64,000 nucleotides of DNA from Litchfieldia sinesaloumensis (GCF_900156865.1 NZ_LT732529.1:2916460-2980459), one strand, 5' to 3'. Positions 42,707 to 51,912 are shown, counted from the first letter of the stretch. The notes: generated by a model not told the origin, from the sequence alone. Numbers and translations: made by a program.

Positions 42707-42916
42707 TTAACGTGACTCTTTAGGCGGCTGGCACACGTCACATTTACGTTGGTGGTTATTTTTAAATTTGGTAAATGTCTTTTCAAAATTGTTTCCACAC
42801 GCACATTTAAATAATAACTTTTGAGAAAAACCGTGATATTCTGTTGTAAGCAATTTGCTATCTGAATTTTTCTCAACAAATTCGTTAATTTTTCCGATTG
42901 TCCATCGTTTATTCAT
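42707..42916 (-). CDS. small zinc-ribbon-like protein
   Basis: 69 residues. CACGNNFEKTFTKFKNNHQRKCDVC gives a C-x-C...C-x2-C metal site (about residues 38-62), a treble-clef-like layout seen in phage and homing-endonuclease-associated proteins. Short N-terminal helix. Orphan gene. Function unknown. Confidence 0.65.
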   Translation of the reverse strand: MNKRWTIGKINEFVEKNSDSKLLTTEYHGFSQKLLFKCACGNNFEKTFTKFKNNHQRKCDVCQPPKESR

Positions 42917-43068
42917 TCTTATACACCTCTGTATGAAATCGCAAGCTCTAGTTGTCGCGACTCAGTCAATCTTTTACTTAGCCTCTAATTATAGCATGTG
43001 CTGTTTAACAATTAAATAGTATGTAAATATGAAAAACAGACTGAGCAAATGCCCGGTCTGATTCGTGT

Positions 43069-43476
43069 TTACTCTTCATGGCTAAATTGCCATTGGATGT
43101 TGTATTTATCAGTCAAGCTTCCGTACGATTTGCTCCATGGTACTTCTTGCAGCTCCATCTGAACAGTACCGCCCTCTTTCAACTTGTCAAAAGCATCTCT
43201 CATCGCTGCTTCATCACTACTAATATAAGCGAGTGTAAAATTGTTACCTTCTCGATATTCCATTCCTGGATAGTTATCCGAAAACATTAACTTGGTCCCC
43301 GCTATCTCAAGGTAAGTATGCATAATCAAATCTTTCGCTCCAGGAGGCAGTTCCTCTTCAGAGTGTATCGATCCAAAAGTCATAAAATTAGGTTCCTCTG
43401 TTCCAAACACTTTCGCACAAAACTCAACAACTTCACGAGTATTACCATCAAAAATTAAGTATGGATTCAAAGCCAT
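43069..43476 (-). CDS. PhnB-like VOC protein
   Basis: 135 residues. MALNPYLIFDGNTREVVEFCAKVFGTE is the PhnB start; LMFSDNYPGMEYREGNNFTLAYISSDE and KSYGSLTDKYNIQWQFSHEE complete the two modules. Often annotated as 3-demethylubiquinone methyltransferase, without support. Function unknown. Confidence 0.86.
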   Translation of the reverse strand: MALNPYLIFDGNTREVVEFCAKVFGTEEPNFMTFGSIHSEEELPPGAKDLIMHTYLEIAGTKLMFSDNYPGMEYREGNNFTLAYISSDEAAMRDAFDKLKEGGTVQMELQEVPWSKSYGSLTDKYNIQWQFSHEE

Positions 43477-43563
43477 AATATCACTCCTACAATTGTTTTA
43501 TGTTTCAATTTTAGCATTTCAGAACAACAAAATCAAACGTATGTTCTATTTTTATCTTAAACT

Positions 43564-44736
43564 TCAATGTTCTAGCCTTTCTACTATGCTCTCGATAATC
43601 AAATCTACATTAGCGTTACCATAGTATCGAACAAATATAACTTCTTTTCCCTTAGAAGCATATACTTCTTTCATTTCTTTTTCTTCAAGGATAATTAATC
43701 GATCAAACTCTGGGTGCTTCGTTTCGACGTAATCATCCACTCGATCTGCATAGTTATGTCTCTTTACTAATTCAGATATCAAACGATCCGCCAAAGCTGG
43801 AATACTCAGTTGAAAATACTTTGTTTGGATACTTTGCAAGATTTCGCCTGGGACCATTCCATTTTCATCTGATTCATATTGCACGGGCGCAAACGGACTC
43901 CATTTAGTTGAAATCCGATTGGACCAATCAACTCCATCTCTGATATATTCAGACTCGCCTCGCTCTAATGCAGGATTCGTTTCGATATCTGCTAATCTAA
44001 CAATCGGTAAGTCAGGGCTTTCATGTGGCAATGTTTTCGTATCCATGATTACAAGCTGTGTAAATGGTACAATTGCAGTCAGTCCAGCCACTATCATAAA
44101 TAGAATAGCGCTTGTCGATTGGATCCGATGGCGCTTCTTCCAAGGTGCATGATGATTAATAGGTTTACCTTCAATTAAACTTTTTTGTAAAGCGCGAATG
44201 GAAATAGCAGCAAGTAATGAATTATAAGCCTGATATCCGATTACGATGGTTAAAATGGTTTGTGTAACAGCTGCCCCATCAACCAACATATAGACTGGGG
44301 TCCCATCAAGGAACCATAACGATGACAACATACCAATGATTAACAGCAACGCAACTACAATAAAACCAGCATTTAACATTAACTTTTTGTCGAGTTCCTT
44401 TAATGTAAAAGACTGCTCGGCAGGATCCGTATGAATCTCTGGTGCGTCACGCTCGACTGGAGATGAAAATACGTGAAACCCCTGATAACCAGTGACATAG
44501 TCCCAGCCACTTTCGGCATATATCTCGATCTGTTCTGGTTGCATTTTACTCTTCATAGAAACATCAATTCGGTATCTCATTTTTTGAGGCTCACCTTTTT
44601 CAAAGTACGCGAAAATTTTTCCCATCTTTTTGAGATGGAGCCCCTGAGACGCCATGTCAGCAAACCAACTCTCGTGCTCTCCAATTCGCCAATAATCACT
44701 TGGGCGTACTTTTCGTACTGTTTTATTCAATCTCAT
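43564..44736 (-). CDS. DUF2812 membrane protein
   Basis: 390 residues from the ATG at 44736. The N-terminal ~110 residues carry the DUF2812 signature IGEHESWFADMASQGLHLKKMG ... YRIDVS ... YAESGWDYVTGYQGFHVFSSP. Two or three membrane segments follow around 125-250, then an extracellular C-terminal domain of ~140 residues. It overlaps the PadR gene by 14 bases. DUF2812 proteins are always seen with PadR regulators; role unknown. Confidence 0.85.
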   Translation of the reverse strand: MRLNKTVRKVRPSDYWRIGEHESWFADMASQGLHLKKMGKIFAYFEKGEPQKMRYRIDVSMKSKMQPEQIEIYAESGWDYVTGYQGFHVFSSPVERDAPEIHTDPAEQSFTLKELDKKLMLNAGFIVVALLLIIGMLSSLWFLDGTPVYMLVDGAAVTQTILTIVIGYQAYNSLLAAISIRALQKSLIEGKPINHHAPWKKRHRIQSTSAILFMIVAGLTAIVPFTQLVIMDTKTLPHESPDLPIVRLADIETNPALERGESEYIRDGVDWSNRISTKWSPFAPVQYESDENGMVPGEILQSIQTKYFQLSIPALADRLISELVKRHNYADRVDDYVETKHPEFDRLIILEEKEMKEVYASKGKEVIFVRYYGNANVDLIIESIVERLEH

Positions 44737-45043
44737 CACCACCCTCTAGTATTTTTCCATCTTGAATCTGAGACTTTAGTCGACGATACTCCATTCTTAA
44801 TGCCTGTTCACCATCTGCTGTAATCTCGTAGGTCTTTCTGCGACCGTCATCTTCTGCCAACGAAATCAGTCCGTCCTTTTGCATTCGTGATAGCACTCCG
44901 TACAGTGTTCCTGGACCCATTTTGACTCTGCCATTCGATACTTGCGTAATTGCCTGCATGAGCTGATAGCCATGATTTGGATGCATTAATGCAAGTAGAA
45001 CATAATACATCGCTTCCGTCATCGGTCCTCCATTATATGCCAT
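44723..45043 (-). CDS. PadR-family transcriptional regulator
   Basis: 106 residues from the ATG at 45043 (AGAAGGAG upstream). The winged helix holds MTEAMYYVLLALMHPNHGYQLMQAI and MGPGTLYGVLSRMQKDGLISLAEDDGRRKTYEIT. The last ~25 residues are a short dimerising helix (subfamily 2). Probably represses its operon with the DUF2812 gene through the 30-bp dyad upstream. Confidence 0.88.
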   Translation of the reverse strand: MAYNGGPMTEAMYYVLLALMHPNHGYQLMQAITQVSNGRVKMGPGTLYGVLSRMQKDGLISLAEDDGRRKTYEITADGEQALRMEYRRLKSQIQDGKILEGGDEIE

Positions 45044-45089
45044 ATGTACTCTCCTTCTTTCTATCACCCTGTTATTATGTCACTCGATA

Positions 45090-45119
45090 TTATGTATAAC
45101 GATATATCGCATAACATAA
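45090..45119 (-). promoter_or_regulatory. 30-bp dyad, PadR operator candidate
   Basis: TTATGT (45090-45095) and ACATAA (45114-45119) are symmetric about the perfect core CGATATATCG (45100-45109). ATGT/ACAT half-sites are usual for PadR family proteins. It lies 47-76 bases before the gene start. Confidence 0.7.
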
Positions 45120-45159
45120 TAATATATAAAAAAATATCTCCTGTAAATATAAAAATGGA

Positions 45160-45208
45160 AAAAGGGACCAGATTCCTCATCCTAACTGGTACGAGGAACC
45201 TATCCCTT
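45160..45208 (-). terminator. REP-like terminator of uppS
   Basis: On the minus strand AAAGGGA...TTCCTC pairs with GAGGAA...TCCCTTTTT. It has the GGGACC/TATCCC ends of the dispersed palindrome. Confidence 0.65.
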
Positions 45209-45972
45209 TACAATCCGCCGTATCTTCTTTTCCTTTGCCGATAGTCTTCTAGAGCCTCCATGAATTCCTTCTCAGAGAAGTCTGGCCAAAAAACATCTGA
45301 GAACCAAAACTCTGTATAGGCCAACTGCCACAGTAGAAAGTTACTTAATCGTCTTTCTCCACCCGTTCGAATCAACAGGTCTGGCTCTGGTAAATTCGAG
45401 GTATATAAATATCGTGAAACCATTTGTTCATCTAGTTCATCAGGTGAAAGCTTCGCCTCATTCATATCCTTGAGCATGGCCTTCATTGCATTCAGGAGTT
45501 CATGTCTGCTTCCATAGTTGAGTGCAAAATTGAGAACTAAACCATCATTATCTCGGGTACGGTTGATCGCGTACTGTATCGCTTCCTGCGTATGACTAGG
45601 AAGGTTTTCCATATCACCGATTGCCTCGATACGAACATTATTGGATATAAGTTCAGGCAAATATAGATGGAGAAACTCTTTAGGTAGTCTTAGTATTGTG
45701 TCCACCTCAGACTTTGGACGTTTCCAGTTCTCCGTAGAAAACGTATATAACGTCAGTACCTTTACATTGCATTTGACGGCTGCCTTCACTATTTTTATAA
45801 CAGCAGATATCCCTTCCTTATGACCGGCAACTCGAGGAAGTCCACGTTTCTTTGCCCATCGACCATTTCCGTCCATAATGATCGCGATATGTTCCGGAAC
45901 ATGATCATCATGAAATTGGGTCGCTTCGTTCATTTGTTTATAACTGTTGAAAAAAGGTATCTTCATTACCAT
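45208..45972 (-). CDS. uppS: isoprenyl transferase (UppS family)
   Basis: 254 residues. Asp34 in IIMDGNGRWAKKRG, TLYTFSTENWKRP, and RTGGERRLSNFLLWQLAYTE are the undecaprenyl diphosphate synthase motifs; the usual RTSGE is RTGGE. It elongates farnesyl diphosphate with cis isoprene units, giving the lipid carrier for cell wall synthesis. The normal neighbours (frr, cdsA, dxr) are missing, so it may be a second copy. AAGGGG precedes the start. Confidence 0.9.
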   Translation of the reverse strand: MVMKIPFFNSYKQMNEATQFHDDHVPEHIAIIMDGNGRWAKKRGLPRVAGHKEGISAVIKIVKAAVKCNVKVLTLYTFSTENWKRPKSEVDTILRLPKEFLHLYLPELISNNVRIEAIGDMENLPSHTQEAIQYAINRTRDNDGLVLNFALNYGSRHELLNAMKAMLKDMNEAKLSPDELDEQMVSRYLYTSNLPEPDLLIRTGGERRLSNFLLWQLAYTEFWFSDVFWPDFSEKEFMEALEDYRQRKRRYGGL

Positions 45973-46005
45973 TGTTTTTTCCCCTTAAATGTAAATTATT
46001 ACTTT

Positions 46006-46025
46006 GGGACGCCGTACCTGTCCCC
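46006..46025. repeat. REP-like palindrome upstream of uppS
   Basis: GGGACGCCGTACCTGTCCCC, a copy of the dispersed GGGAC/GTCCC element. Confidence 0.68.
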
Positions 46026-46035
46026 TCGTCCGACT

Positions 46036-46248
46036 TTAATCCTCGTCACTGCTGTATTCTAAAATATCTCCTGGCTGACAGTCTAGCGCTTTACAGATAG
46101 CTTCTAGTGTTGAAAAACGAACTGCCTTTGCTTTTCCATTTTTCAAGATAGATAGGTTTGCCATTGTAATCCCAACTCTTTCTGAGAGTTCTGTCACACT
46201 CATTTTCCTTTTCGCCAACATCACGTCTATATTGATAATAATTGCCAT
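46036..46248 (-). CDS. yozG: YozG-like XRE regulator
   Basis: 70 residues from the ATG at 46248 (GAGGTG upstream). MAIIINIDVMLAKRKMSVTELSERVGITMANLSILKNGKAKAVRFSTLEAICKALDCQPGDILEY matches YozG of Bacillus subtilis almost throughout (only partial quotation given here). It follows the DUF2975 gene by ten bases and probably regulates it. Confidence 0.85.
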   Translation of the reverse strand: MAIIINIDVMLAKRKMSVTELSERVGITMANLSILKNGKAKAVRFSTLEAICKALDCQPGDILEYSSDED

Positions 46249-46258
46249 TGTTTTCACC

Positions 46259-46750
46259 TCAGACCGTTAAATCATTTTCTGTTTTTATCTTGATTGCTTC
46301 TTGTAATAGTTTCTTGAGTAATGCAGTAAAAACGCCAACTACCATAGAAGCACCGACAATGACTAGCCCAATTAAGACAAGACCTGGGGCATCATCCCAT
46401 TCCGCAACGATAAACACGAAAGGTAAGGCGACTACATATAAACCACAAACCACGATTGCACAAGTTCTAATTTTCTTTAGAGCTAGTACTGATAGATCCG
46501 AGAAAGCAATGTTTTTATCGATATAATTTAAAAGCTTAAACGCTTGAAACAGGGCAACATAAAACGGAATCGCCGAAGCATACATAATTGTTAAAATACC
46601 AAGTACCATATATCCTAATGATGCACCATTTGCTGCTTCTTTAAATGCTACACTTACAATCTGCGGAAGCCCAAATATACAAAGAGCTAAAACAGGAATT
46701 CCAATAACAATTATCGCAAACCTTAAAAAGTTTGTTGAACTTAGTTTCAT
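46259..46750 (-). CDS. yoaS: DUF2975 membrane protein (YoaS-like)
   Basis: 163 residues from the ATG at 46750 (GAGGTG upstream). Four membrane segments and the conserved FKLLNYIDKNIAFSDLSVLALKKIRTCA motif of DUF2975. Paired with the YozG-like regulator, as yoaS-yozG are in Bacillus subtilis. Function unknown. Confidence 0.82.
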   Translation of the reverse strand: MKLSSTNFLRFAIIVIGIPVLALCIFGLPQIVSVAFKEAANGASLGYMVLGILTIMYASAIPFYVALFQAFKLLNYIDKNIAFSDLSVLALKKIRTCAIVVCGLYVVALPFVFIVAEWDDAPGLVLIGLVIVGASMVVGVFTALLKKLLQEAIKIKTENDLTV

Positions 46751-46962
46751 AACATGCACCTCATTTATTTATTGTCAATTTAATTTACCATACCTTTTAT
46801 CGTTTTACAATAAAATATTATTGATTACAAAAGTTTTTTTGTTGTTATTTTTAATAACATAGGTAACAAGATGAGTCTCAGCCCCATGTCTCACAAACAA
46901 CCCAAGGATTAAAATGTATGTTAAGATTGGGAATGGACGATTTTTGGGGAGGTTGTTGAAAT

Positions 46963-47646
46963 TTGATCAAGAAGAGAATTTGTTTATACATGATAGGCTT
47001 ATTTCTGCTCTCGCTTGGTGTCAGCTTTTCCATACAGGCAGATCTCGGCGTTTCACCAGTATCATCATTAGCCTACGCCTTTGCTTTGGCAACAGGTTTG
47101 TCGGTAGGGATGATGACCGTTGTTGCAAATATATTATTTATCCTCATACAAATCATCATTAGTAAACGATTTGATTTACGAGAATCCTCTGTACAATTTA
47201 TCATTGCATTTTTATTTGGGTTCTTTATGGATGTTACCTTATTTCTGGTGCAACTATTGCCAGCGCCTGAAACCTTATTGGTGCGTTGGGCATACCTAGT
47301 AGTCAGTTTGTTCGTTGTTGCATTTGGATTACTCGGTTATTTCGCATCTAAATTTCCTAAAATGCCATACGATGAGCTTACATTTGTCATCAGTGAAAGA
47401 TTCAAAATGAAAGTAGGAAAAGCCAAAATCTCTAGTGATTTACTTAATGTCTGTGTAGCAGGTATTGTGTGTCTGATTTTTATTCAATCATTGGGATCCG
47501 TAGGGATTGGTACTGTGATAGCCGCCTATTTTATCGGGAAGATTTTAGGATGGTTAATCAAACACTATCAAGAACACATTGTACAGTGGATGAATTCAGG
47601 TAATGAGAGACACCCAAAAAAAGACAAAATGACTATTGCTTCTTAA
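46963..47646 (+). CDS. YczE-family membrane protein
   Basis: 227 residues, TTG start after GGGGAGG. RICLYMIGLFLLSLGVSFSIQADLGVSPVSSLAYAFA is the YczE (DUF6198) signature; about five membrane segments. In Bacillus subtilis YczE is linked to surfactin-type regulation, but the mechanism is unclear. Single gene with a bidirectional terminator. Confidence 0.85.
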   Translation: MIKKRICLYMIGLFLLSLGVSFSIQADLGVSPVSSLAYAFALATGLSVGMMTVVANILFILIQIIISKRFDLRESSVQFIIAFLFGFFMDVTLFLVQLLPAPETLLVRWAYLVVSLFVVAFGLLGYFASKFPKMPYDELTFVISERFKMKVGKAKISSDLLNVCVAGIVCLIFIQSLGSVGIGTVIAAYFIGKILGWLIKHYQEHIVQWMNSGNERHPKKDKMTIAS

Positions 47647-47664
47647 TTTGTCTAGACAACTAAA

Positions 47665-47686
47665 AAAGTGTCCAATCGGACACTTT
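47665..47686. terminator. bidirectional terminator
   Basis: AAAGTGTCC (47665-47673) pairs with GGACACTTT (47678-47686) over ATC-A; T/A runs flank it. Between the convergent yczE-like and the small membrane gene. Confidence 0.85.
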
Positions 47687-47879
47687 ATACATAAAATCGA
47701 ATATATACCCCTACTGCGATTAATGAGAGAAGTATGACAACTGCGTAGATCACGGTTAAATTGATACTGTTCCGCTTCGTTTTTTCCCGGTAATTCGCAT
47801 CTCCTTTACCCGCTATCGATATCGTTCCAACTAATGCTAGAACTCCAAGTATAATTACGATGATAAATGCCCAAGTCAT
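47685..47879 (-). CDS. small two-helix membrane protein
   Basis: 64 residues: helices at 1-22 and 40-60 with a basic loop GDANYREKTKRNS. Just downstream (18 bases) of the EamA transporter gene, so likely co-transcribed. Confidence 0.62.
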   Translation of the reverse strand: MTWAFIIVIILGVLALVGTISIAGKGDANYREKTKRNSINLTVIYAVVILLSLIAVGVYIRFYV

Positions 47880-47896
47880 TGTTTGATTTCACCTCT

Positions 47897-48814
47897 TTAT
47901 AATGTTCTCTCTTGTTCTAGAAAGGACGATTTTTGATTTTTATCTGTTGTTTCTTGTACAATCATGACGGCTGCAAGAACCATGATAATCCCAACATATT
48001 GCCACATCTGCAAGGTTTCCTGGAAGACAAAAAAACCAATGATGGCGGCAACGACCGGTTCAATCGTGGCAATAATTGACGCTCGACTTGACTCAATATA
48101 CTGTAACCCTTTTGTATAGAGAATAAATGCCATCATCGTCGAAAGAAAGCCCAGACCACCAATGTAAGCCCACGCTTTTACATCTGCAAATAGATTTCCT
48201 ATTGACCAAATCCCACTGAATGGTGTGACAGCAACCGCTGCAAAGAGAAATGTGTACACGGTTACGGTAAGAGAATCATATTTTTCAAGAGCAAACTTTC
48301 CAAAGATACTATAAAGCGCATAAAAGAAACCAGAACCAATTCCGACGATTAGGCCAAAGAGCGAGATGGTGCCTGAAAAGTTTGGAAAGACTCCGACAAC
48401 AAAAGCACAACCTATAATAGTCACCACAAGAGCAAGGATTTTTCGAACCGTTAGTTTTTCTTTAAAAAGAAACCTTGCAAAAATCGTAACGAATGCCGGT
48501 GCAGTATATAGTAGAATTGCAGCAACTGAAATTGACGTTTCCTCAATCGCGACAAACATACACCAGTTAAAAAAGACAATACTAATAATTCCTGTTCCGA
48601 TAAAGTATTTACTATCGGCTACTTTGATTTTGAATGCGCTCGGATTCTTTAATAAAGTATATGTAATTAAAAAAATAGAGGCCGCAATCGCCCTCACTGC
48701 GACAACCTGTAGTGGTGTAAAACCAAGCTCATACAGATTGCTTACAAATAATCCAATAATCCCCCATAAAGCAGCCCCAGCTGCAATAAAGAGCCCCGCC
48801 ATCTTTTTATTCAT
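47897..48814 (-). CDS. EamA/DMT-family transporter
   Basis: 305 residues from the ATG at 48814 (GGGGGAACG upstream). Ten membrane helices in two EamA halves; the second half has LGFLSTMMAFILYTKGLQYIESSRASIIATIEPVVAAIIGFFVFQE, the family hallmark, quoted in part. Predicted metabolite exporter, substrate unknown. Confidence 0.86.
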   Translation of the reverse strand: MNKKMAGLFIAAGAALWGIIGLFVSNLYELGFTPLQVVAVRAIAASIFLITYTLLKNPSAFKIKVADSKYFIGTGIISIVFFNWCMFVAIEETSISVAAILLYTAPAFVTIFARFLFKEKLTVRKILALVVTIIGCAFVVGVFPNFSGTISLFGLIVGIGSGFFYALYSIFGKFALEKYDSLTVTVYTFLFAAVAVTPFSGIWSIGNLFADVKAWAYIGGLGFLSTMMAFILYTKGLQYIESSRASIIATIEPVVAAIIGFFVFQETLQMWQYVGIIMVLAAVMIVQETTDKNQKSSFLEQERTL

Positions 48815-48911
48815 CAGCGTTCCCCCGATACACATATTGCCCATATGTTACCAGATTTTTATATTATTGAAAAGATTTCCACACCTTAATCCTATCACAA
48901 TATAAACAAAA

Positions 48912-48940
48912 TGGGCTCTTAGAATTCATCTAAGAACCCA
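48912..48940 (-). terminator. terminator of the GGDEF gene
   Basis: TGGGCTCTTAGA and TCTAAGAACCCA form a 12-pair stem (one G-T) over ATTCA; TTTTG follows on the minus strand. Confidence 0.82.
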
Positions 48941-48944
48941 CATT

Positions 48945-50576
48945 TTATTGAATCTCACTTGAATAAAAATGATATTGATTCTTCCCTGTTTTTTTCGCTT
49001 GAAACATCGCTTCATCAGCACTCTTCACAAGAGCACCCGCGGTACTACTATCTTCAGGAAAAAATGCAATCCCAATACTTGATGTTACGTGAACTGTAAC
49101 ATCCTGAATGCTAACTGGTTGTTGGATGGAATGAATGATTGATTCAGCTACTCCTTTAGTTTCGTCGGTTGTAGTGTCAGGTAGAAAGATCGTAAATTCG
49201 TCTCCACCTAATCTCGACAGCACAGCTTTTTTCGGCACTATTTTTTTCAACCGCATTGATATCTCTTGAATCAGGCTATCCCCAACATCATGTCCATATG
49301 TGTCATTTACCGCCTTAAATCCATCTAAATCCAAAAATAACACGGAAAGTCGTTGCCCTAATTTCCCGCTTTCTGCTACTGCTTTGTTTAGTTCTTGTGC
49401 AAAAAATCGCCGATTAGGTAATCCTGATAGTGCATCGTGGAAGGCTAACTGAACCATCATTTCCTCAGCTTCTTTACGTGCAGTTATTTCAGTATAAAAA
49501 ACTTGGACGTACGACTCTCCATCCATTTCATAGGGTGAAGCAGATACCTCAACGTAAATAGACTGCTTATCCAAGCGGATCATCTGTTCTTCAATCGCCT
49601 CAACTGACTTAATCCCCTTGCGAAGCGCATTCCATCTATTTTTTATAATATGATGATAATCAGGATGGATAAAATCAAGAAAGTGTCTACCAACAAATTG
49701 TCTTGAATTATTCCCAGCTAAGATGGTAATTCCAGCAGGATTTATATAATGAATAATTCCAAATTTATGTATCGTGATTCCAACGGGTGCTAATTCAACC
49801 AAGCGCTTATAGTGCTCCTCACTTACCAATAATCGATTTCGCAATCTCTCATCTCGATTTACCTGGTATAGAAGCAGAACTAGTAGAGTAAGGATGAAAA
49901 TTGTGATGGCAGATGCAATCGTATACCCAGATAACACATATCCTGAAGCATTTTCTTGGTGATGGAAGTCCATTTTTTCAAAGGTTGTTGCACTCATTCC
50001 AATATAATGCATCCCGGCTATTCCGCTGCCTAAGGTGATGGCACCTACTATACCAAACCATTTTTGGTCACGATAATTTGAAAATAGCCAGAATGTAATC
50101 CATGATCCTATTATGGCTGCCAATAGTGAAAAAAGCAGGATTACTGTCGAATAAGTAAGATTAGCCTCCATTTCCATGGAACGCATACTTAAAAAATGCA
50201 TGCTAAAAATCCCTAGCCCCATTAAACAACTACTAATCGTTACCGATCGTCGTGTTTGTCTTTTTGAAATCAGTGAAAAAGCTAGCATTGAAAAAGTAAC
50301 GATTAAGAATAATGATGCTAAAACAATCCAAATATTGTAGGTTACTGTCACTTTAATATGGACGGCTAGCATCCCGATAAAATGGACCGCCCACACGCCC
50401 CCACCCATGACAAACGAGGATGAAATGAGCCAAAACACATCTTTCCTCGGAATTTTCTCGTGACGAATGACTATTTGAATCGCAACATACGATGTAAAAA
50501 TCCCAATTAAAATGGAGAGTATGACCAATCCTATATGATACTCTGTTGTGTAATTACCATGAGATGACATCAACAT
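48945..50576 (-). CDS. MHYT-PAS-GGDEF diguanylate cyclase
   Basis: 543 residues. Three MHYT-type motifs (WAVHFIGM, FSMHFLSM, AGMHYIGM) within seven membrane helices (1-230) suggest a metal- or gas-sensing membrane domain. A PAS domain follows (~250-365), then GGDEF (~375-540) with RLGGDEFTIFL intact, so the cyclase should make c-di-GMP. No EAL domain. An I-site RxxD is not evident. Single gene. Confidence 0.9.
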   Translation of the reverse strand: MLMSSHGNYTTEYHIGLVILSILIGIFTSYVAIQIVIRHEKIPRKDVFWLISSSFVMGGGVWAVHFIGMLAVHIKVTVTYNIWIVLASLFLIVTFSMLAFSLISKRQTRRSVTISSCLMGLGIFSMHFLSMRSMEMEANLTYSTVILLFSLLAAIIGSWITFWLFSNYRDQKWFGIVGAITLGSGIAGMHYIGMSATTFEKMDFHHQENASGYVLSGYTIASAITIFILTLLVLLLYQVNRDERLRNRLLVSEEHYKRLVELAPVGITIHKFGIIHYINPAGITILAGNNSRQFVGRHFLDFIHPDYHHIIKNRWNALRKGIKSVEAIEEQMIRLDKQSIYVEVSASPYEMDGESYVQVFYTEITARKEAEEMMVQLAFHDALSGLPNRRFFAQELNKAVAESGKLGQRLSVLFLDLDGFKAVNDTYGHDVGDSLIQEISMRLKKIVPKKAVLSRLGGDEFTIFLPDTTTDETKGVAESIIHSIQQPVSIQDVTVHVTSSIGIAFFPEDSSTAGALVKSADEAMFQAKKTGKNQYHFYSSEIQ

Positions 50577-50680
50577 ACACCTTTTCTAAACATGATTGGG
50601 CGGTACTGCTCTGCTCTTCCAACTAAATGCTGTTGAATTAGCTTTCGCAGATTCCTAGTGCCCTATTCATGTTTCAAGGC

Positions 50681-51565
50681 TTACCCCTTAGTTGCCACTG
50701 ACTTTCGGCTTTTCAAAAATTTGAGCTTCGTTTCCGAAATGATTATCGCGCATAAGATTAGTATCGCGCCTATGATCATTTTAATTGTTAGTACTTCGCT
50801 TAATAGAATGACAGAGAATACCGTCCCCCATAATGCCTCGGTTGATAAGATAATAGCTGCGTTCGTTTCAGTTGTATATTTTTGTGCGACTGTTTGAAGT
50901 AAGAAAGCAATCGTCGTGGAAAACACTCCTAAATAGAGAACATTGGATACTCCTTCGATGTCCATTGAAAAAGTCGTCTCTCCTTTAAATATGACAACAA
51001 GAAATCCTAAAATCGTAGCGACTGACATTTGGATAATTGTTAAAAGGACAGGGTCCTCATCCTTTACGAATTGAGCCGTATAAAAAATATGAAACGCAAA
51101 GCCAACAGCGCATAATAAAGTAAGCAGGTCCCCGATATTGACGTCCCCAGAGAATCGTAATGATAGTACTCCAATTCCGGTAATCGCCAATAAAGCACCA
51201 ATCCATTCATACATATTCATTTTGCGCTTATAAATAAAAAATGCGATAAATGGGACAATAACCACGTTCACCGCAGTTAAAAACGCATTTTTCGATGGTG
51301 TTGTATATACCAATCCCACCGTTTGCAAGGCAAATGCTAAGTAAAGAAAAATACCAATAATGGCACCTTTGATGATTGTACTCTTCCTAATCTGTTTTAG
51401 TTTTTTTAAAAAGACAAGGCTTAACAATAGGACTCCGACAAGGAAACGAATGGCGAGAATTTGATACGGTGTGTAGTGATCAAGCGACACTGCACTCGCG
51501 ACAAACCCGCTTCCCCAAATAATGGCCACAATTGTTAACCCTAACTCCCCAACATATTTACGCAT
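50681..51565 (-). CDS. EamA/DMT-family transporter
   Basis: 294 residues from the ATG at 51565 (GCGGAGGAG upstream). Ten helices. KYTTETNAAIILSTEALWGTVFSVILLSEVLT is the second-half EamA signature. Similar in layout to the gene at 47897. Substrate unknown. Its start faces the 52-bp array at 51.65 kb. Confidence 0.86.
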   Translation of the reverse strand: MRKYVGELGLTIVAIIWGSGFVASAVSLDHYTPYQILAIRFLVGVLLLSLVFLKKLKQIRKSTIIKGAIIGIFLYLAFALQTVGLVYTTPSKNAFLTAVNVVIVPFIAFFIYKRKMNMYEWIGALLAITGIGVLSLRFSGDVNIGDLLTLLCAVGFAFHIFYTAQFVKDEDPVLLTIIQMSVATILGFLVVIFKGETTFSMDIEGVSNVLYLGVFSTTIAFLLQTVAQKYTTETNAAIILSTEALWGTVFSVILLSEVLTIKMIIGAILILCAIIISETKLKFLKSRKSVATKG

Positions 51566-51612
51566 GTACTCCTCCGCAAGCAAATCTTTTTTGTCTCATT
51601 CTATCACGAAAA

Positions 51613-51641
51613 TGGGACAAGGGGACAGGTTCTTTGTCCCA
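51613..51641. repeat. REP-like palindrome
   Basis: TGGGACAAGGGGACAGG followed by TTCTTTGTCCCA; ends complementary over eight bases. Confidence 0.72.
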
Positions 51642-51654
51642 GTAGAAGTTTGAA

Positions 51655-51810
51655 GGAGTTTTCACTGGTGCGACTGCTGTGTTCGGGATTTCATCCTGCT
51701 TATGAAGGACTTTTCGCGCAGCCAACTGCTCCGTTCGGGGCTTCAGCCAACTTATGAAGGACTTTTCGCGGGGGCGACCGCCACTTTCGGGACTTCATCG
51801 ACTCCCATAC
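51655..51810. repeat. 52-bp tandem array (family II), ~3 units
   Basis: TATGAAGGACTTTTCGCG occurs at 51701 and 51753, 52 bp apart, each preceded by TTCGGG-x-CTTCA or a close form. A third partial copy begins near 51788. The same unit and hairpin (TTCAT...ATGAA) as the array at 33.1-33.5 kb. Located between the EamA start and the yibE-like start. Confidence 0.8.
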
Positions 51811-51912
51811 CCGCCTTCTCAAAATGCAATTACCTTCATTTTCCAACCTGGATAAACCTGTCCCTTACTCCTATGTTATACTGGATTGGAAATTGTGGTT
51901 TGGGGTGATTTT

